From positions 1 through 64,000 of the forward strand of contig NZ_UWPJ01000005.1 of NCBI RefSeq assembly GCF_900606115.1: DNA of 64,000 nt, written 5' to 3'. The position numbers and the translations under genes were made by a program. Below are positions 25,251 to 34,221 of this stretch, one piece after another. Position 1 is the stretch's first letter; each line of letters opens with the position of its first letter. Below the pieces are notes generated by a model, which saw nothing but the letters and a program-made list of their open reading frames with translations, ran no database searches and was not told where the DNA came from. Origin of the DNA: Pigmentiphaga humi (GTDB lineage Bacteria; Pseudomonadota; Gammaproteobacteria; Burkholderiales; Burkholderiaceae_B).

Positions 25251-25936
25251 GCCGGCTGGCGGTGCTCGCCCGCGACCAGACGACGCGCCTGACCGTCGGC
25301 GCGCCGCCCACGGCGTGCGCGCACCTGATCGTGCCCCTCATCGCGGAGTTCGAGAAAGCCAATCCGCGCGTTCACGTCCACGTGGTCGATACGGACCTCG
25401 GCAACATCGACAGGCTGGTGCAGGCCGGCAGCATCGACATCGGCCTGGGCATGTTCGTCAGGCCGACCGGATCGATCCGGACCAGTCTTTTCAAATTCAC
25501 TCTCGTCCTGGCGTCGGCCGCGCCGCGCTTCCAGATCGGACGCACGCCCAAACGCTGGGCCGACCTGGTCGACGCGCCGCTGATCGGATTGCCCGCCGAC
25601 TACCCGTTCCAGCAGATCGTGGCCGGCCATCTGGCGGAAGCCGGCCGCTCCCAAGGCCCGCGCGACCTGGTCAATTTCATCGATACACAGATCAGCATGG
25701 CCGCCGCCGGCCGCGGGGTCGCGATCATCCCCACCACGGCGATCAACTCGTGCCGGAACTGGCCCGTCAAGCTCGAGCCGATCGTCGATCCGACCGTGGA
25801 AATGGACTATTTCGAACTGCGGGATAAAGCCAGGGTGCTGCCCCCCTGCGCGGATGCGTTCACCAGCTTCCTACGGGAAAGCGTGCCCAGGCTATTGGCG
25901 CCGTTCAAGACGCCCCGCCGCGCATCCGCCTCCTGA
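25250..25936 (+). pseudogene. LysR regulator remnant lacking the DNA-binding domain
   Basis: The frame RRLAVLARDQ, TTRLTVGAPPTACAHLIVPL and onward is the effector-binding domain of a LysR protein (about 225 residues), ending LRESVPRLLAPFK. The N-terminal 80-90 residues with the helix-turn-helix are missing, and the frame meets the amidase remnant at about 25250. A GTG at 25262 could start translation, but the product could not bind DNA in the usual way. It sits just upstream of the Bug-monooxygenase-OsmC operon, whose regulator it probably once was. Confidence 0.75.
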
Positions 25937-26071
25937 TCGAATAAGCATCCTTCTTTTTGTTCGTTTGCCGCGCCGGCCCGCTCGCCTAGGATGGCAGGGC
26001 CGACTGCGCAGCGGCTCGTCCTGCGCGTTCCTGTCGCCGGCGCCATCGGCATGGCCGCCGGCCATCGCAAC

Positions 26072-27058
26072 ATGGCCCCCACTTTGTTTCGTTTCCTGAC
26101 GCGCCTGGGCGCAGCCCTGGTCCTGGGCGCCGCCGCCTCCGCATCGTTTGCCCAGCAACCGTATCCCGACAAACCGATCCGTCTCGTCGTGCCTTACCCG
26201 CCGGGCGGCACGGCCGACATTCTGGGACGCCTGCTGGCCGAGCGCCTTCCGCCCGAGCTGGGGCAAACGGTACTGGTCGAGAACCGCGCCGGCGGCGGCA
26301 CCGCCATCGGCGCGCGCTATGTGGCCGCCGCGCCCGCCGACGGCTACACGCTGTTCGTCGGCACCAGCACCTCGCATGCGATCAACCCGGCCTTGCAGGC
26401 CGACATCGGCTACGACCCCGTACGGGACTTCACGGCGGTGGCGGCGATCGCGGAGGTGCCCTACGTCATCGTCTCCCATCCCAAGCGGGGATTCCGCATC
26501 CTGAAGGACCTGGTGGCCTACGCCCGCGCCCATCCCGGCGAGCTGAACTATTCCTCGGCGGGCACCGGCTCGTCCAACCACCTTGGCGGCGAGCTGCTGG
26601 GCTCGGTCGAGCGCATCCGGATCACCCACATTCCCTACAAGGGCAGCGCCCCCGCGCTGAACGACCTGCTGGCCGGACAGGTCGACTTCATGTTCGATCT
26701 GGCGCCGACGGCGCAGCAGCACATCCGCGCCGGCAAGCTGACGCCGCTCGCCGTCACCGCCGCGCAGCGCAGCGCCGTGCTGCCCGACGTGCCGACCGCC
26801 GCCGAAGCCGGCGTCCCCGGTGCTCAGATCACCGCATGGTTCGGCATTTTCGCGCCCGCGCGGCTGCCCGCCGAGATCCGGCAGCGGCTGGCGCAGGCGC
26901 TCTCGGCCGTGCTGGCCCAGCCCGACACGCGCAAGCGCCTGGCCGACCTGGGCACCGAGTCCATGACCCAGCAGGGCGCCGCGTTCCAGTCCTTCGTCGC
27001 GCAGGACTATGCGCATTGGAAAAACCTGGTCGCACAGGCCGGCATCAAGGCGGACTGA
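26072..27058 (+). CDS. Bug family (TctC) substrate-binding protein
   Basis: The 328-residue protein has a signal peptide (MAPTLFRFLTRLGAALVLGA, cleavage near SFA-QQ) and motifs VPYPPGGTADILGR, VENRAGGGTAIGAR, APADGYTLFVGTS and ITHIPYKGSAPALNDLLAG. Starts at 25991 and 26051 are possible in the same frame; 26072 gives the cleanest signal peptide. It is followed after eight bases by a flavin monooxygenase and then an OsmC gene, so the three likely form an operon for uptake and oxidation of one compound. Confidence 0.87.
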   Translation: MAPTLFRFLTRLGAALVLGAAASASFAQQPYPDKPIRLVVPYPPGGTADILGRLLAERLPPELGQTVLVENRAGGGTAIGARYVAAAPADGYTLFVGTSTSHAINPALQADIGYDPVRDFTAVAAIAEVPYVIVSHPKRGFRILKDLVAYARAHPGELNYSSAGTGSSNHLGGELLGSVERIRITHIPYKGSAPALNDLLAGQVDFMFDLAPTAQQHIRAGKLTPLAVTAAQRSAVLPDVPTAAEAGVPGAQITAWFGIFAPARLPAEIRQRLAQALSAVLAQPDTRKRLADLGTESMTQQGAAFQSFVAQDYAHWKNLVAQAGIKAD

Positions 27059-27066
27059 GAGAAACC

Positions 27067-28386
27067 ATGTCCGACCGCACGCTACACCTGGCCGCTTTCG
27101 CGGCCGCCGGTCCCGTATCCGGCAACCACGGCGGATGGCGCTACCCGGGGGCCGACCTCGACCTGCTGTCCGCCGGCTACTACCGCAAGCTGGGCCGCAA
27201 GCTCGAGGCCGCGCGCTTCGACCTGCTGTTCATCGCCGACATCCTCGCCATTCCCACGCGCCTGGAGAACAGCCTCGACAGCCAGCTGCGCTACGGCGCG
27301 CTGGGCGCGCTGCGCCTGGAGCCGCTGTCGGTGCTGTCGCTGATCGCCGGCCATACCGAACACCTGGGCCTGGCGGCAACGATATCCACCACGTATTTCG
27401 AGCCCTACGACGTGGCGCGTTCGCTGGCCACGCTGGACCACTTGAGCGGCGGCCGCGCCGCCTGGAATATCGTCACTTCTTTCCAGCACGCCGAGGCGCG
27501 CAACTTCGGCCGCGAGGACCATATCAGCCACGACGAACGCTACGATCGCGCGGACGAATTCCTGGAAGTGGCCTGCAAGCTGTGGAACAGCTGGGAGGAC
27601 GGCGCGCTGGTGCGCGATGCCGCCGCCCCCTTGTTCGCCGACCCGTCCAAGGTCCGCCCCATCGACCACCGCGGCCGCTGGTTCCAGGTGGAAGGCCCGC
27701 TGAACGTGAGCCGGCCGCCGCAGGGCCGGCCGGTCTTCGTCCAGGCCGGCGCGTCGAGCCGCGGCAAGGATTTCGCCGCCCGCTGGACCGACGTCATCTT
27801 CGTCACGCATGCCTCGCTCGAATCGGCGCAGGCCTTCTACCGGGAGATGAAACAGCGCGCCGCGGCGCAGGGCCGCGACCCGGACGGACTGAAGATATTG
27901 CCCGGCATCGCGCCGCTGACGGGAGAAACCGGCGAGATCGCCCGGGCCAAGGATGCGCTGTTGACGGACCTGGCGGACGCGAAGGCCGGCCTGTCCACCC
28001 TGGCCTACCACCTGGACATCGATTTGTCACGGTTCCCGCAGGACACGCCGCTGCCCGAGATCGAGCAGCCGGGCATCCACGGACATTACAAGGAAGTGGC
28101 CGAACTCACCCGCAAGCACGGCATGTCGCTGGCGCAGATCGGCAAGCAGTACGCCATCAAGACGAACCGCGATTTCATCGGCGGCTACAAGGAAGTCGCC
28201 GACCGGATCGAGCAATGGTTCACGCAATCCGCCTGCGACGGCTTCATGATCCAGATCCCGTATCTGTTCGGCGGCCTGGACGACTTCGCCAATCTCGTCG
28301 TGCCTGAGCTGCAGCGCCGCGGCCTGTTCCGCACGGACTACGAAGGCACGACGCTGCGCGACCGGCTCGGCCTGCCCCGGCCCTAA
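27067..28386 (+). CDS. LLM class flavin-dependent monooxygenase, NtaA/SnaA/DszA type
   Basis: The 439-residue protein resembles nitrilotriacetate monooxygenase component A. It shows HLAAFAAAGP, GNHGGWRYPGAD, the DLLFIADILAIPTR stretch, YFEPYDVARSLATLDHLSGG and RAAWNIVTSFQHAEARNFG. Such enzymes use FMNH2 supplied by a separate reductase to cleave C-N or C-S bonds or hydroxylate. No flavin reductase gene is adjacent. It is the second gene of the Bug operon at 26072. The substrate is not known. Confidence 0.9.
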   Translation: MSDRTLHLAAFAAAGPVSGNHGGWRYPGADLDLLSAGYYRKLGRKLEAARFDLLFIADILAIPTRLENSLDSQLRYGALGALRLEPLSVLSLIAGHTEHLGLAATISTTYFEPYDVARSLATLDHLSGGRAAWNIVTSFQHAEARNFGREDHISHDERYDRADEFLEVACKLWNSWEDGALVRDAAAPLFADPSKVRPIDHRGRWFQVEGPLNVSRPPQGRPVFVQAGASSRGKDFAARWTDVIFVTHASLESAQAFYREMKQRAAAQGRDPDGLKILPGIAPLTGETGEIARAKDALLTDLADAKAGLSTLAYHLDIDLSRFPQDTPLPEIEQPGIHGHYKEVAELTRKHGMSLAQIGKQYAIKTNRDFIGGYKEVADRIEQWFTQSACDGFMIQIPYLFGGLDDFANLVVPELQRRGLFRTDYEGTTLRDRLGLPRP

Positions 28387-28444
28387 GGCGGCGGTGCGCC
28401 GCCGCAGCCGCAACGCCAGCCTTACCCATCAGCAGGAGTTTTTC

Positions 28445-28855
28445 ATGCCCAACCAAGCCCTAGCGACCACCACCGGCCAGCCCGGCACCTGGCTGCTCCG
28501 TTCCCGCCACAACTACCTGGTGTCCGGCGCCACGCCCGAACGCGGCGGGACCGGCGAACCGTGGCTGGCCGGAGAACTGCTGGTGGCGGCACTGGCCAGC
28601 TGCGCGACCTCGATCGTGGCCGACGCCGCCGCCGGCCGCGGCCTGGCGCTGCACTACCTGAGCGTCTCGGCCAGCTCGGAACGCGACCCGGACGAGCCCG
28701 GCCGGTACGCTGCCATCACGCTGGCGTTCGACCTGGAGGGGCCGAGCCGGCAAGAGGCCGAAGCCCTGGTGGCCGAATTCCAGGCCACCTGCCCGATCTA
28801 CGGCACGCTGTCGCGCGGCGCCCCGGTGCGCGTCGACATCCGGACGACCGAATGA
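28445..28855 (+). CDS. OsmC family protein
   Basis: A 136-residue OsmC/Ohr-like protein. The two reactive cysteines of the family appear in ALASCATSIV and FQATCPIYGTL. OsmC proteins reduce organic hydroperoxides. AGGAG lies eight bases before the ATG. It follows the monooxygenase by 58 bases and is probably in its operon, perhaps to deal with peroxide leakage from the flavin enzyme; that link is an inference. Confidence 0.85.
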   Translation: MPNQALATTTGQPGTWLLRSRHNYLVSGATPERGGTGEPWLAGELLVAALASCATSIVADAAAGRGLALHYLSVSASSERDPDEPGRYAAITLAFDLEGPSRQEAEALVAEFQATCPIYGTLSRGAPVRVDIRTTE

Positions 28856-28897
28856 TGAGTCGGCCACGGGCCGCGCAAGGGCAGCCCCGGGCTCCGT

Positions 28898-29902
28898 TCA
28901 ACGCGCCGCGTCGCCCCAGCGGTAGACCTGGGTCAGGTCGTCCAGCCTGCGCTTGAGTTCCGGATCGAGCGCGTAGTCGGCCGCGGCCAGCGTATCGGCC
29001 AGTTGCTCGGGCCGGCTGGCCCCCAGCAGCGGCGCGGTGATCGCAGGATTGGCGAGCACCCAGGCGATGGCCAGTGTCGTCAGCGGCACGCCCGCTTCGC
29101 GCGCGATTTCCTGCAAGGCGTCCACCGTATCGAAGTAGCGGTCGGACCAGTAGCGCTCCTGATAGCGTTCGGCCGCATTGCCCAGGGTGAAGCGCGTGCC
29201 CTCGGTCGGCGCGCCGCGGCGATGCTTGCCGGTCAGCAGCCCGCCGGCCAGGGGGTTGTAGGGAATCACGCCCAAGCCCTCTTCCTGCGCCAGCGGCAGC
29301 AGCTCGCGCTCGATCTCCCGAAACAGCAGGCTATAGCGCGGCTGCACCGAAACGAAGCGGACCAGTCCGTGCAGCTCCGAGCGGCCGATCGCCCGGGCCA
29401 GGCGATAGGCGAGGAAATTGGAGACGCCGACATACCGGGCCCGGCCGGAACGCACGATCGTGTCCAGCGCCTCCAGGGTCTCGTCGAGCGGCGTGTTCGC
29501 ATCGTCGCCATGCAGCTGGTAGAGATCGACGTAATCGGTCTGCAGGCGCTCGAGCGAGCCATCGACCGCGGCCAGCAGGTGCTTGCGCGACGCTCCCTGG
29601 TCCCAGGGATGCGGGCCGACCCGGCCGAACGCCTTGGTCGCCACGACCAGGCCTTCGCGCCTGCCGGGGACGGCGCGCAGCCAGCGGCCGAGAATCTCCT
29701 CGGTGGCGCCGACGGTTCGCAACCCGCCTCCCAGCGGATAGACGTCGGCGGTATCGAGGAAGTTGATGCCGCCCTCGACCGCCTTGTCGAGGATCCGGCA
29801 AGCGGCGGATTCGTCGGTCTGCAGGCCGAAGGTCATGGTGCCGAGCGCCAGGCGGCTCACGGTCAGGCCGGTACGGCCGAGGCGAGTGGTGGTCAGTGTC
29901 AT
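28898..29902 (-). CDS. Aldo/keto reductase
   Basis: A 334-residue aldo/keto reductase of the Tas/YajO-like group. It contains GTMTFGLQTDE, NFLDTADVYP with the catalytic Asp and Tyr, the Lys in VVATKAFG, and the His in LYQLHGDD. The NADPH site is at the C-terminal PAITAPLLGASRPEQL. It reads toward the OsmC gene (convergent) and away from the LysR gene at 30131. The substrate is unknown. Confidence 0.88.
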   Translation of the reverse strand: MTLTTTRLGRTGLTVSRLALGTMTFGLQTDESAACRILDKAVEGGINFLDTADVYPLGGGLRTVGATEEILGRWLRAVPGRREGLVVATKAFGRVGPHPWDQGASRKHLLAAVDGSLERLQTDYVDLYQLHGDDANTPLDETLEALDTIVRSGRARYVGVSNFLAYRLARAIGRSELHGLVRFVSVQPRYSLLFREIERELLPLAQEEGLGVIPYNPLAGGLLTGKHRRGAPTEGTRFTLGNAAERYQERYWSDRYFDTVDALQEIAREAGVPLTTLAIAWVLANPAITAPLLGASRPEQLADTLAAADYALDPELKRRLDDLTQVYRWGDAAR

Positions 29903-30130
29903 CTGCGCGCCGCTGAAAAAAATGGGGAAACGTCTATGCTAGAACAGCATGCCGGCCGGGGGAACAAGCGATTTCGAATAAACACCTGCCGCGGCGGGAA
30001 ATGCGCCGTTCAGCCCGGACTTTGCCGCCCGAAAGCGCCATGGACTTGTTTTGCACCGGTCGATGAATCTCTTGCATGCAGCCGGCCCGCTGCCGATGAT
30101 GGCCGCTTGTCGATTTTTCCCGAGACATCC
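29903..30130. other. Divergent intergenic region, aldo/keto reductase and LysR
   Basis: This 228-base gap lies between two divergent starts and must hold promoters for both. I see no open frame with family similarity and no clear consensus promoter. Confidence 0.3.
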
Positions 30131-31045
30131 ATGCAGATCGATTTTCTCGGCATGCAGGCCTTCCTCTGCATCGTCGAGCACGGCGGTTTCCTGCCGGCCG
30201 CCACGCACCTGAATCTTTCTCAAACGGCGGTCAGCCATCGCCTGCGCAAGCTGGAGGACAGCCTGGGCATGAAGCTGCTGACGCGCACCACGCGCAGCAT
30301 CACGCTGACCGACGCCGGCCGCGCACTGCTGCCGCGGGTGCGCAGCGCCATGCAGGAGCTCGAGCGTTCCTACGACACGGTCAGGCAGCACACTCTGGAT
30401 GCGCCGCCCTGGCTGGTGGTCGGCTGCCTGCCGACGCTGGCGATATCGCAGCTCGCACCCGTGCTGCGGGCCTTTGCCCGGCGCTATCCCGAAGTCGCGG
30501 TGCGCATCATGGACGACTCCATCAGCGAAATCGCCGAACACGTGCACAACGGCGCCGCCGCCTTCGGCGTATCGCTGGCCAGCTCCAACCGCTACGGCCT
30601 GGACATGGAAGTTTTCGCGCAAGAGCCTTTCGTGCTGGCCTGCCCGCCCGATCATCCGCTGGCGCGGTCCCGCTGCGTGGAGTGGGAACAGCTGCGCGGC
30701 GAAACCCTGATACGGATCAGCCTGCCGGCGGGCAACGCCGCCACCATCGACGACGCGCTGGGCGAGCGCCGGCTCTCGTTCCGCTGGATCTACGAGACTC
30801 AGCACACCTCGATCGCCCTGGATCTGGTGGCCAACGGGCTGGGGCTGACCATCGTTCCGGCCCTGAGCGCCCGCAACGTGCCCGGCATCCGCACCTGCGC
30901 GCTGCAAGCGCCGCACGTGGCGCGCGAACTGGCCATCGTGACGCGACGCGGCGCTCGGCTGGCGCCGCCCGCGCAGGCGATGCGCGAACTGCTGGCGGAA
31001 GGCATCCGGCGCAATCTTGCGGACCTCGATGAATACGGCGCATGA
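30131..31045 (+). CDS. LysR family regulator
   Basis: A 304-residue LysR protein with an N-terminal helix-turn-helix (LPAATHLNLSQTAVSHRLRK) and an effector domain of the CysB/CynR-like fold. It is divergent from the aldo/keto reductase gene and lies 114 bases upstream of a Bug gene on the same strand. It could control either; the Bug-hydrolase pair is the likelier target because such pairs usually have a linked LysR. The effector is unknown. Confidence 0.88.
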   Translation: MQIDFLGMQAFLCIVEHGGFLPAATHLNLSQTAVSHRLRKLEDSLGMKLLTRTTRSITLTDAGRALLPRVRSAMQELERSYDTVRQHTLDAPPWLVVGCLPTLAISQLAPVLRAFARRYPEVAVRIMDDSISEIAEHVHNGAAAFGVSLASSNRYGLDMEVFAQEPFVLACPPDHPLARSRCVEWEQLRGETLIRISLPAGNAATIDDALGERRLSFRWIYETQHTSIALDLVANGLGLTIVPALSARNVPGIRTCALQAPHVARELAIVTRRGARLAPPAQAMRELLAEGIRRNLADLDEYGA

Positions 31046-31159
31046 ATCCGCCAAACAATTCATTTGTCCCGGCCGTGCCCCCTGCATAGACTGGCTCCCT
31101 GCAATAAAGGCCCTCCGCGCCGAGCGCGCAGGCCAGGGCCGTTTCGCAAGGAGACGCAC

Positions 31160-32158
31160 ATGCACCACCCCCGCCGCCGGCTGCTCGCACGAGCGCCCGC
31201 ATGCCTGGCCCTGGCCGCCCTGCTCGCTTTGCCCATGGCGGGCCCGGCCGGCGCCCAGTCGGGCAGCTTTCCCAGCCAGCCCCTGCGCATGATCATTCCC
31301 TTCGGCGTGGGCGGGCTCGCCGACATCTCCATGCGCCTGGTCGCCCAGCGACTTTCCGACCGGCTGGGCCAGCAGGTGATCGTGGAGAACAAGCCCGGCG
31401 CGGGCGGCGTGGTCGCCGCCAACGCCGTCCTGACCGCGCCGCGCGACGGCTATACGCTGGCGGTGTTCGCCAACGGCACCGCCATCAGCAAAACCCTGTT
31501 CAAGCTGCCTTTCGACGCCGAGAAAGACTTCACGCCTATCTCGACGGCGGCCTATTTCGACCTGGTGCTGCTCACCAAGGCCCAGGGCAAATACCCCACC
31601 CTGGCATCGCTATTGGAAGCAGGCAAGCAGCGCCAGATCGTCCTTGGCACGATCAATCCGGGCAGCACGCAACACTTGTCGGCCGAACTGTTCAAGTCCA
31701 TGTCCGGCATCCAGGCCATGACCGTGCCGTTCAAGAGCACGCCTGAAGTGCTCACGGCCCTGCTGCGCGGCGACATCGACGTCATGTTCGAGTCCTATGC
31801 GGCGCTCAAGGGCGCCATCGATTCGGGCCAGGTCACGGCGGTCGCGGCGACCGGCCACAAGCGCTCGAGCTGGCTCCCCAAGGTCCCGACCGTCACGGAA
31901 AGCGGCGTGCCCGGCTACGAGGTGGAAGGCTGGAACGCGCTGTTCGCGCCCGCCGGCACGCCGCCGGACCGCGTCGCCCGTCTGAACGCGGCCGTCAACC
32001 AGGTGCTGCAGGAACCCGACATCCGCAAGCGGCTCGAATCGCTCGGCACCGAAGCGCGGGGCAGCACCCCGGCCGAACTGGGGCAGGTGCTGCGGCGCGA
32101 CGTCGAAAAATGGGCCGGCGTGATCCGCCAGGCCGGCATCCCCGTACAACAGAACTAG
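31160..32158 (+). CDS. Bug family (TctC) substrate-binding protein
   Basis: The 332-residue protein has a signal peptide (residues about 1-33, ending AGPAGA-QSG) and motifs IPFGVGGLADISMR, VENKPGAGG, APRDGYTLAVF and MTVPFKSTPEVLTALLRGDID. AAGGAG lies six to seven bases before the ATG at 31160. It is followed after 14 bases by an amidohydrolase gene on the same strand, suggesting joint uptake and hydrolysis of one substrate. Confidence 0.89.
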   Translation: MHHPRRRLLARAPACLALAALLALPMAGPAGAQSGSFPSQPLRMIIPFGVGGLADISMRLVAQRLSDRLGQQVIVENKPGAGGVVAANAVLTAPRDGYTLAVFANGTAISKTLFKLPFDAEKDFTPISTAAYFDLVLLTKAQGKYPTLASLLEAGKQRQIVLGTINPGSTQHLSAELFKSMSGIQAMTVPFKSTPEVLTALLRGDIDVMFESYAALKGAIDSGQVTAVAATGHKRSSWLPKVPTVTESGVPGYEVEGWNALFAPAGTPPDRVARLNAAVNQVLQEPDIRKRLESLGTEARGSTPAELGQVLRRDVEKWAGVIRQAGIPVQQN

Positions 32159-32172
32159 CAGGAGCCCGCTTC

Positions 32173-32985
32173 GTGACGTTTTCTTCCCCTTCTGCCGGCC
32201 CGCTGCTGGTCGACGCCCACGTGCACGTCTTCACGCGCGACATGCCGCTGGTGCCCAATCCGCGCCACACGCCCGGCTACAGCTTTACCGTGGAGCAGTT
32301 GCTGGAAACCATGGACGCGCACGGCGTGCAATTCGCCGTCATCGCCGCCGCCAGCCCATGGGGCGACTACAACGACTACGTGATCGAGTCGCTGCGCAAA
32401 TCGCCGCGGCTGCGCGGTACCGTCATCGTCGACCCCGGCATCGAAAGGCTGATCCTCGAAGACATGCACGCGGCGGGCGTGCGGGGCGTGCGCCTGCCTT
32501 TCATCAGCATGCGCGAACTGCCCGATCTCGATTCGTGGAACTACCGCAAGTTCCTGCGGCGCCTGGCGGACCTCGACTGGCACGTGCACCTGCACATCGA
32601 GGGGCCGCGCATCCCCGAAGTGCTGCCCGCGCTGGAAGCCTCCGGTGTGAAGATCGTCATCGACCACATCGGCCGGCCCGGCCCCGAGGACAGCTGGCGC
32701 GGCGCGGGCTTCCAGGCCATGATCCGGTCGGTGCAGTCCGGGCGCGCGTGGGTCAAGATGTCGGGCGCCTACCGGCTCGGCTCCCATGCCCGCGAATGCG
32801 CGCAGGTATTGTGCAAGGAAGCCGGCACCGACCGCCTGATGTGGGCCAGCGACTGCCCCTTCGTGGGAGCGGAATCCACCATGAGCTACCAGGCAGCCAT
32901 AGACTGGCTCGCGGACACCGTCCCCGATCCCGACGCGCGCCGCCGGATTTTTGCCGACAACGCCTTGCGTTTCTATTTTTCCTGA
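32173..32985 (+). CDS. Amidohydrolase family 2 (LigI-like TIM-barrel hydrolase)
   Basis: The 270-residue protein starts at GTG with GGAG eight bases upstream. Metal-ligand and active-site marks are DAHVHVF near the N-terminus, VKIVIDHIGRP, and the late Asp in MWASDCPFVG. Arrangement and length resemble 2-pyrone-4,6-dicarboxylate lactonase (LigI) and other COG3618 hydrolases. The actual substrate is not known; a lactone or carboxylated ring product is plausible given the Rieske oxygenase gene that faces it. It is co-oriented and close to the Bug gene. Confidence 0.82.
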   Translation: MTFSSPSAGPLLVDAHVHVFTRDMPLVPNPRHTPGYSFTVEQLLETMDAHGVQFAVIAAASPWGDYNDYVIESLRKSPRLRGTVIVDPGIERLILEDMHAAGVRGVRLPFISMRELPDLDSWNYRKFLRRLADLDWHVHLHIEGPRIPEVLPALEASGVKIVIDHIGRPGPEDSWRGAGFQAMIRSVQSGRAWVKMSGAYRLGSHARECAQVLCKEAGTDRLMWASDCPFVGAESTMSYQAAIDWLADTVPDPDARRRIFADNALRFYFS

Positions 32986-33022
32986 AACGGCGCGGTGTCC
33001 GCCGCCCCGGCCTACTCGCCGG

Positions 33023-34054
33023 CTACGCCCGCTCGTCCTCGACCATTTGCGCCAGCATCCGTGCCGCCATCACGGGAGCATGGTCGATGCGCAGCGAGAC
33101 CAATTGACGCAGGCCCGTTTCCTCCTGGGCGCGCTGCATGGCCAGCTCGATTTCCAGGTCCTCCTGGTAGGTCCGTTCGAGCGCCGCGCGCAGCATCGCC
33201 GCCGCCTGATCGTCGCCCACTTGATAGTTGCGCACGTGCATCCAGAAGAAATGCGTGCTGGACGCCGTCTCGGGGGTCAGGAACTTATAGCTGTAGGTGC
33301 GCAGCCCCGCGCAGAGCTGCTCGTCGGTATCGCGCGGCGCGCCGGCGGGCAGCACGATGGTTTCCACGCGCGAAGTCGAGGGCAGGTGGAAATAGAAGAA
33401 TTGCCCGCGGTCGACCGGGACGTCGCCCACGTTCAGGCGCCGCCGGTCGTGCGGCGACGGCGAGGTGTTCTCCAGCCATCGATACGCGACGATGTAATCG
33501 TCGGTGCGCTCGGTGGCGACCGGCTGTTCGCCGGCCAGCGGGTTGCCGATGGTGCCCGAGTGCAGGAAGGTGGTGTGGGCCGGGTCCATCAGATTTTCGA
33601 TGATGTTGACGTAGTTGGACGGATGGCGTTGGTAGCCCCCGTCGATCACGTCCCAGCCCGCCTGCCCGTGCTTGGAGATGGAAAACAGCCGCACAGGGTC
33701 GGCACGCTCGGCCTCCCCCATCCAGATCCAGACCACGCCATAGCGCTCCACCACCGGAAAGCTGCGCGTGCTCGCCTTGGGTGGAATCGTGGCCTGGCCG
33801 GGAATGTGCACGCAGCGGCCGCCGCCATCGAATTGCAGGCCGTGGTAGGTGCACTGCAGCCTGCCTTCCACACAGGTCCCCATGGACAGGGGCACGAGCC
33901 GATGCGGGCAGCGATCGGCCAGCGCCGCGACGCTGCCGTCGGCCTGGCGGAACAGCACCACCGGCTCGTCCAGCAGGCGGCGGCCCAGCGGTCCGGCGCC
34001 GATCTCGCTGCTCCAGGCGGCGGCGTACCAGTGGTTGAGGACATAGTTCCCCAT
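33023..34054 (-). CDS. Rieske non-heme iron oxygenase, vanillate O-demethylase-like
   Basis: The 343-residue protein has an N-terminal Rieske [2Fe-2S] domain (CPH at RCPHRLVPLS and CTYHGLQF) and a catalytic domain with the mononuclear iron motif NIIENLMDPAHTTFLH (Asp, His, His). It matches the VanA/PobA class of aromatic O-demethylases and ring oxygenases. AGGAGAT precedes the ATG at 34054. No ferredoxin-reductase (VanB-like) gene is in the window, so it must borrow electrons from elsewhere. A divergent LysR gene at 34222 probably controls it. Confidence 0.88.
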   Translation of the reverse strand: MGNYVLNHWYAAAWSSEIGAGPLGRRLLDEPVVLFRQADGSVAALADRCPHRLVPLSMGTCVEGRLQCTYHGLQFDGGGRCVHIPGQATIPPKASTRSFPVVERYGVVWIWMGEAERADPVRLFSISKHGQAGWDVIDGGYQRHPSNYVNIIENLMDPAHTTFLHSGTIGNPLAGEQPVATERTDDYIVAYRWLENTSPSPHDRRRLNVGDVPVDRGQFFYFHLPSTSRVETIVLPAGAPRDTDEQLCAGLRTYSYKFLTPETASSTHFFWMHVRNYQVGDDQAAAMLRAALERTYQEDLEIELAMQRAQEETGLRQLVSLRIDHAPVMAARMLAQMVEDERA

Positions 34055-34221
34055 GGCGGATCTCCTGTTCAAGTCGGCGGGGCGAACCCGTCCCGCCTCT
34101 GGCGAGAGTGTAAAAATGATGCCGCCCAGAGATAATCCACCTCATCAAGAAAATACTATTGCCATGCCGGCATAATCCTATCGTTTCCGGTTCTCTTCCC
34201 GCTATTTCGACGCGGTCAACC
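34055..34221. promoter_or_regulatory. Divergent promoter region, Rieske oxygenase and LysR
   Basis: This 167-base AT-richer gap separates two divergent starts. It includes ATGCCGGCAT at 34162-34171, a ten-base palindrome that could be part of a LysR site. No promoter boxes were assigned with confidence. Confidence 0.35.
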
